Virus record (IMG/VR): IMGVR_UViG_3300032050_013907
Location: 1 to 32,182 of that record
Reading direction: 5' to 3' (one strand)
From: a virus
DNA length: 32,182 bases
Shown: positions 29,302 to 32,182 of the stretch, piece after piece
Layout: each line of letters begins with the position of its first letter
How positions within the stretch are numbered: position 1 is the first letter of the stretch
Position numbers and translations under genes: made by a program
Notes under the pieces: generated by a model
Databases searched by the model: none
The model's input: only the letters and a program-made list of their open reading frames with translations
Told to the model about the DNA's origin: nothing

Positions 29302-31374
29302 ATGGCACTTAGTAACAATTTCTCTCGCTTAATCGAAAGTATGAAAAGTGATTCATATAACATGAATCTGGAGGAAAGAAGAGATAGTAAGCAAAGAAAA
29401 GAGGATAGAGCACAAAGACGCGAAGAAAGAAGACAAGACAAATTCCAGGACGATGAAAAAGATTTCAAATTGAATCCTTTTATTGATTCGTTGGAAGCTC
29501 TTAAAAATTCGATAGTTGCTGATTATAACGATGCACAACAAAGACAAAACCCAGCTTCAAATCTTGCAGGTGCTCAAACTGGAAAGAAGTACACCACTAT
29601 CTTTACTAGACTTATAGATCGTGTTGCAAAACTGAAAGCTGAGGCAGTTTATCAAAGGGAGAAAGATGGTAAATTTTTAGAAGTTACTAAAGATTTAGCT
29701 TTGATAAACAATTTCAGAAATAACTATTCTGATCTATATACTGATTTCACTGAAGCATCACAAAGTTATCGTGATGAGTGGGCGAAAGAGTCAGAAAAGG
29801 TGATTGCTGATATTGAATATCCAACAATTACAAAACCGCTGCAAGACGCTGAAACTTTATTTTCTGATGCTAAGAATGAAATGGTAAAGGTTCTCGATAC
29901 AATGAGACTTGCAGCACAACAACTTGCAAGTGGATCTACAGGAGCATCTGGAGCAACAGGATCAACAGGATCAACTATCCAAGGTGGATTAACTTCAACA
30001 ATTAAAGAAAGGAGTGGTGAAGCTTATTCAGGAAAAGACGGTGAGGTAGTTAAAGAGGTTAAAAAATTAATCTATGAGAAGTTCAAAAAATATGATGCAG
30101 TAAGTGGAACTAGTGATTGGAGTAAGGTTTATGCAAGCTACCCAAAAGTAAGTTCTACATTAAGAGCTAATACTGCTAATGTTATTAAAGATGTTAAGAA
30201 TGGATTGAGAAAGAGCTACAAAGAGCTCGAGAATGATAAAACTGGAAATATAACGCCAGAATTTTACACAATTCTATTAAATTATAAAGAAACTAATGAA
30301 TCCTTGGGAACAAATTTGAAATTGGTTTCTTTTGATAGTTTTATAAAAAAAAAATTAAACGAGGGATTTGACGTTGAGGCTGTTAAGTCAGGTAGAAACG
30401 TCCCTCGTGGCGGAACTTCAGGAGTTGGAGCTAAGAAGGATCCAGTAGGTGAGGCTAATCCTGCAACTCCTTTTAAAACTAAAGAAGAAGGCAATTTTTT
30501 TAGAGTTTATGTAAACGAGAAGGATCCAGAATATGCTAAAAAAATACAGCTTGACAAGAGCGGAGAATTCAATAATAAATTTATAAGAAAAGCTTTTGCT
30601 CAGTATGGTCAGCAGTATTTGAAAGAAATCAAAGATGGTACCTATAAAATTTCAGGGGAAACAGAGGTTCAAGTCTTAAGTAACGATCAGATTAAAAAAG
30701 TTTATGACTATTTAAAGACTGAAGTTCAAAATAATCCAACGAAATGGTTTAGTGGTTTCGCCGGTGGAAGTGGGGAAGTCAAAGTAGAAATTTTACCAAC
30801 AGGAAACACGTTTTATGTCCAAATAGATTTGGAGGATGCAAACGAGGCTTTACTTCTTTATTCAAATTATACAGCATCTTATTTTTCTAATTTCAACAAA
30901 GGAGTTTCAGGATATACAAGATTCGATGCAGATCTAAACATTCCACAGGGCAAAGAGACTGATCCATCATCTTGGCAAATTGCTTTCAGAGATGGTCAAG
31001 GAACATTTTCACTTAAAGAGGTTGGAAAAGGAACAGTAGCAGGAAAAATTACTGGAAAAGAAAAACAGAAACAAGCAGCTACCGAAGAAAAGATGAAAAG
31101 GACATATACAGATGCCCAATATCAGGAGATGGTTTCTGAACTTCTCATGAATATGAAAGGAATTAATACAGCTTACGAAGGTGGACAGGTTCAAAAATTA
31201 TTCAGAGAGAAAATTAAAACTCAAGGTGATTTAAATGCTTTGAATGATGCTTGGGGTTTGAAAGATGGTGACACACTTAAGCAATGGTTATATGATGATA
31301 CTCTTTGGCCACAAGTTAAAAAAATCTTGAAAGAAAAAGGTCTTGATGTAAGTATGATGGCTGCTGGGGAATAA
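29302..31374 (+). CDS. Large head-region protein with (L/I)xE leader and short collagen-like stretch
   Basis: A 690-aa protein of unknown family. N-terminus MALSNNFSRLIESMKSD ends in L-I-E at residues 10-12; the next residues (SMKSD) resemble the 886-aa protein's IYESMKNS. Next comes an Arg/Glu-rich charged helix (residues about 22-55: RRDSKQRKEDRAQRREERR), then helical sequence, then a 15-residue Gly-X-Y stretch (GSTGASGATGSTGST, 211-225). The C-terminal half reads as globular alpha/beta, with WFSGFAGGSGEVKVEILPTG and a final helical domain. It is followed by an intrinsic terminator. A packaged or core protein is inferred; the strongly basic segment after the leader suggests DNA contact. Confidence 0.65.
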   Translation: MALSNNFSRLIESMKSDSYNMNLEERRDSKQRKEDRAQRREERRQDKFQDDEKDFKLNPFIDSLEALKNSIVADYNDAQQRQNPASNLAGAQTGKKYTTIFTRLIDRVAKLKAEAVYQREKDGKFLEVTKDLALINNFRNNYSDLYTDFTEASQSYRDEWAKESEKVIADIEYPTITKPLQDAETLFSDAKNEMVKVLDTMRLAAQQLASGSTGASGATGSTGSTIQGGLTSTIKERSGEAYSGKDGEVVKEVKKLIYEKFKKYDAVSGTSDWSKVYASYPKVSSTLRANTANVIKDVKNGLRKSYKELENDKTGNITPEFYTILLNYKETNESLGTNLKLVSFDSFIKKKLNEGFDVEAVKSGRNVPRGGTSGVGAKKDPVGEANPATPFKTKEEGNFFRVYVNEKDPEYAKKIQLDKSGEFNNKFIRKAFAQYGQQYLKEIKDGTYKISGETEVQVLSNDQIKKVYDYLKTEVQNNPTKWFSGFAGGSGEVKVEILPTGNTFYVQIDLEDANEALLLYSNYTASYFSNFNKGVSGYTRFDADLNIPQGKETDPSSWQIAFRDGQGTFSLKEVGKGTVAGKITGKEKQKQAATEEKMKRTYTDAQYQEMVSELLMNMKGINTAYEGGQVQKLFREKIKTQGDLNALNDAWGLKDGDTLKQWLYDDTLWPQVKKILKEKGLDVSMMAAGE
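29932..29976 (+). repeat. Short collagen-like tract in the 690-aa protein
   Basis: Five Gly-X-Y triplets (GSTGASGATGSTGST), encoded by units such as ggatcaaca. It resembles the longer tracts in the fibre and 886-aa proteins. Confidence 0.6.
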
Positions 31375-31401
31375 TTCCAGACAAAGAAATTTTATTAATT
31401 T

Positions 31402-31434
31402 AAAGGATATAATCTATGGTTATATCCTTTTTTT
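31402..31434 (+). terminator. Intrinsic terminator after the head gene cluster
   Basis: AAAGGATATAA (31402-31412), loop TCTATGG, TTATATCCTTT (31420-31430), then TTTT. The perfect 11-bp stem and U-tract form a rho-independent terminator 27 nt after the 690-aa gene. The ATG at 31416 lies in its loop and is therefore an unlikely start for the next gene. Confidence 0.85.
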
Positions 31435-31445
31435 ATACAAAAAAC

Positions 31446-31982
31446 ATGAGCTTACTAATTATTGAAGGTGCTAGAAAAAGTGGAAAAACTTATCTCATCC
31501 AACAGCAAAAATCTTTACCAGTTTTTAAATTCGATTTCAATTCTAATTTCGAAACATGGGAATTTTCTAAAAATGACGAAATTGTTCATTGGTTCGGATT
31601 AGGAAAAGAAGTTATGTTGCACGAGTTAGATAACCAAGGATTTCTACCAAAGATTATAGTTGATAGAGGGATTCTTACAAATTCTGTTTGGGGAGTATTC
31701 CAAGGTAGAATAACTGAACAGGAAGCAAAAAGGGATCTTATAAATTTCAGCAAAAGAGGATTTTTTAGAAAAACAAAGATTATTCTTGTTGAAGGATTAT
31801 ACGAGCAAAATAGAAACAAAGATATCTGGGATAAAGACGACCAACGAAGAGAAGAAGAGAAGGGTCTTTTTTCATCGTTTTCTTCCTTGCTGCTAGACTT
31901 GGGAGTTGACATAGAGGTTTTCCATAACAATATGGATTTAGATTCAGTAATACGCTTTAAATCAAAAGTATCACAATTTTAA
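31446..31982 (+). CDS. P-loop kinase-like protein (thymidylate kinase-like)
   Basis: A 178-aa protein with Walker A EGARKSGKTYLI (residues about 7-18) and IVDRGILTNSVWGVFQGRI, which resembles the DR-containing nucleotide-binding region of thymidylate kinases. KIILVEGLYE is a Walker-B-like strand, and KDDQRREEEKGLF could be a lid. A deoxynucleotide kinase role would suit the phage, but other small P-loop kinases (polynucleotide or tRNA-related) are possible. I use ATG 31446; the earlier in-frame ATG 31416 lies within the terminator loop. The next gene begins 3 nt after its stop. Confidence 0.6.
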   Translation: MSLLIIEGARKSGKTYLIQQQKSLPVFKFDFNSNFETWEFSKNDEIVHWFGLGKEVMLHELDNQGFLPKIIVDRGILTNSVWGVFQGRITEQEAKRDLINFSKRGFFRKTKIILVEGLYEQNRNKDIWDKDDQRREEEKGLFSSFSSLLLDLGVDIEVFHNNMDLDSVIRFKSKVSQF

Positions 31983-31985
31983 AAT

Positions 31986-32182
31986 ATGTGTGGAATTTTA
32001 GTAGCTAAGAACCCGAGCGAGGAACGGGTTTTGTCAATATCACATAGAGGTACAGAATACTCTATGGTCCAACATAAAGATCTTTCATTAGTTCATCATC
32101 GTCTACCTATTCAAACATTAGATGGAGATAATTGGTCACAGCCAATTCAAATAGGGGAGAATAGATGGTTGTTGTTTAATGG
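31986..32182 (+). CDS. Class II glutamine amidotransferase (AsnB-like), 3'-truncated by window edge
   Basis: The first 65 codons of a gene starting MCGILVAKN. Cys2 after Met removal is the catalytic N-terminal nucleophile of class II (Ntn) glutamine amidotransferases such as AsnB, GlmS and PurF. The region continues with ISHRGTEYS (family HRGPD.. pattern, with T replacing P), LVHHRLPIQTLDG (family: HRRLSI.D) and QPIQIGENRWLLFN (family: QP....G....FNGE). This matches asparagine-synthetase-type N-terminal domains best. Only the start is visible, so the synthetase domain, and hence substrate, is unknown. Downstream of the kinase-like gene it could belong to nucleotide or sugar metabolism or to nucleic-acid modification. 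Confidence 0.8.
   Translation, partial: MCGILVAKNPSEERVLSISHRGTEYSMVQHKDLSLVHHRLPIQTLDGDNWSQPIQIGENRWLLFN

Noticed and set aside
31416-31445. Upstream ATG (31416) as start of the kinase-like gene
   Set aside because: It lies in the loop of a perfect terminator hairpin; ATG 31446 directly precedes the P-loop strand.
1-32182. tRNA genes, insertion sequences, attachment sites, replication origin
   Set aside because: I saw no cloverleaf-like sequence, transposase motif, terminal repeats or iteron cluster; almost all bases are accounted for by coding sequence. No gene-free stretch exceeds 300 bases.

Overview
This window is a structural and replication block of a large T4-like tailed phage (myovirus, possibly a jumbo phage). 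Recognisable T4-type genes are a gp55-like late sigma factor, a gp4-like head-completion protein, two gp20-like portal proteins, a gp30-like DNA ligase, a gp44-like clamp loader, an RNase H/FEN-type nuclease, a gp21-like prohead protease and a gp23-like major capsid protein. DNA is AT-rich. Genes are packed head to tail on the + strand, often overlapping as ATGA or TAATG. Start codons mostly follow A-rich leaders without a clear Shine-Dalgarno sequence. That leader style, with a TTG start, fits a Bacteroidota (flavobacteria-like) host, but host assignment is inference.

Layout. (a) 1-1509: 3' part of an unknown repeat-rich protein ending in an A10 run, followed by an in-phase open region in the -1 frame that runs exactly into the sigma gene. 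(b) 1506-6278: gp55-like sigma, gp4, an unknown conserved protein and tandem portal paralogs. (c) 6401-10731: replication operon of DNA ligase, clamp loader, guanylate kinase, 5' nuclease and an unknown. (d) 10777-17423: a 1209-aa collagen-like fibre protein, two unknowns, a Rossmann-type protein and a UvdE-like protein. (e) 17444-19221: Fpg/Nei-like glycosylase, one small minus-strand gene and a DEDD 3'-5' exonuclease. (f) 19267-31374: head-assembly region of nucleotidyltransferase, an 886-aa Gly/Ala-rich protein, a protease-scaffold fusion, the major capsid protein and five probable capsid-interior proteins. (g) 31446-end: a P-loop kinase-like protein and the start of a class II glutamine amidotransferase.

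How it fits together. A recurrent box, (A/G)GATATATA(A/G/C), lies shortly upstream of many virion genes, in some cases inside the preceding coding sequence. It resembles the T4 late promoter (TATAAATA), and a candidate gp55-like sigma is encoded here. The head region looks like a T4-type maturation system in a compact form: protease and scaffold are one polypeptide, and the scaffold part is thirteen 14-residue repeats that nearly all carry the (L/I)xE signature used by the T4 prohead protease. Several neighbouring proteins begin with short N-terminal segments ending in (L/I)xE, as T4 internal proteins do. The most noteworthy features are this fused 'self-shredding' scaffold, the family of capsid-targeting leaders, the duplicated portal, and the possible -1 frameshift before the sigma gene. 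All assignments come from reading motifs by eye; no database search was run.
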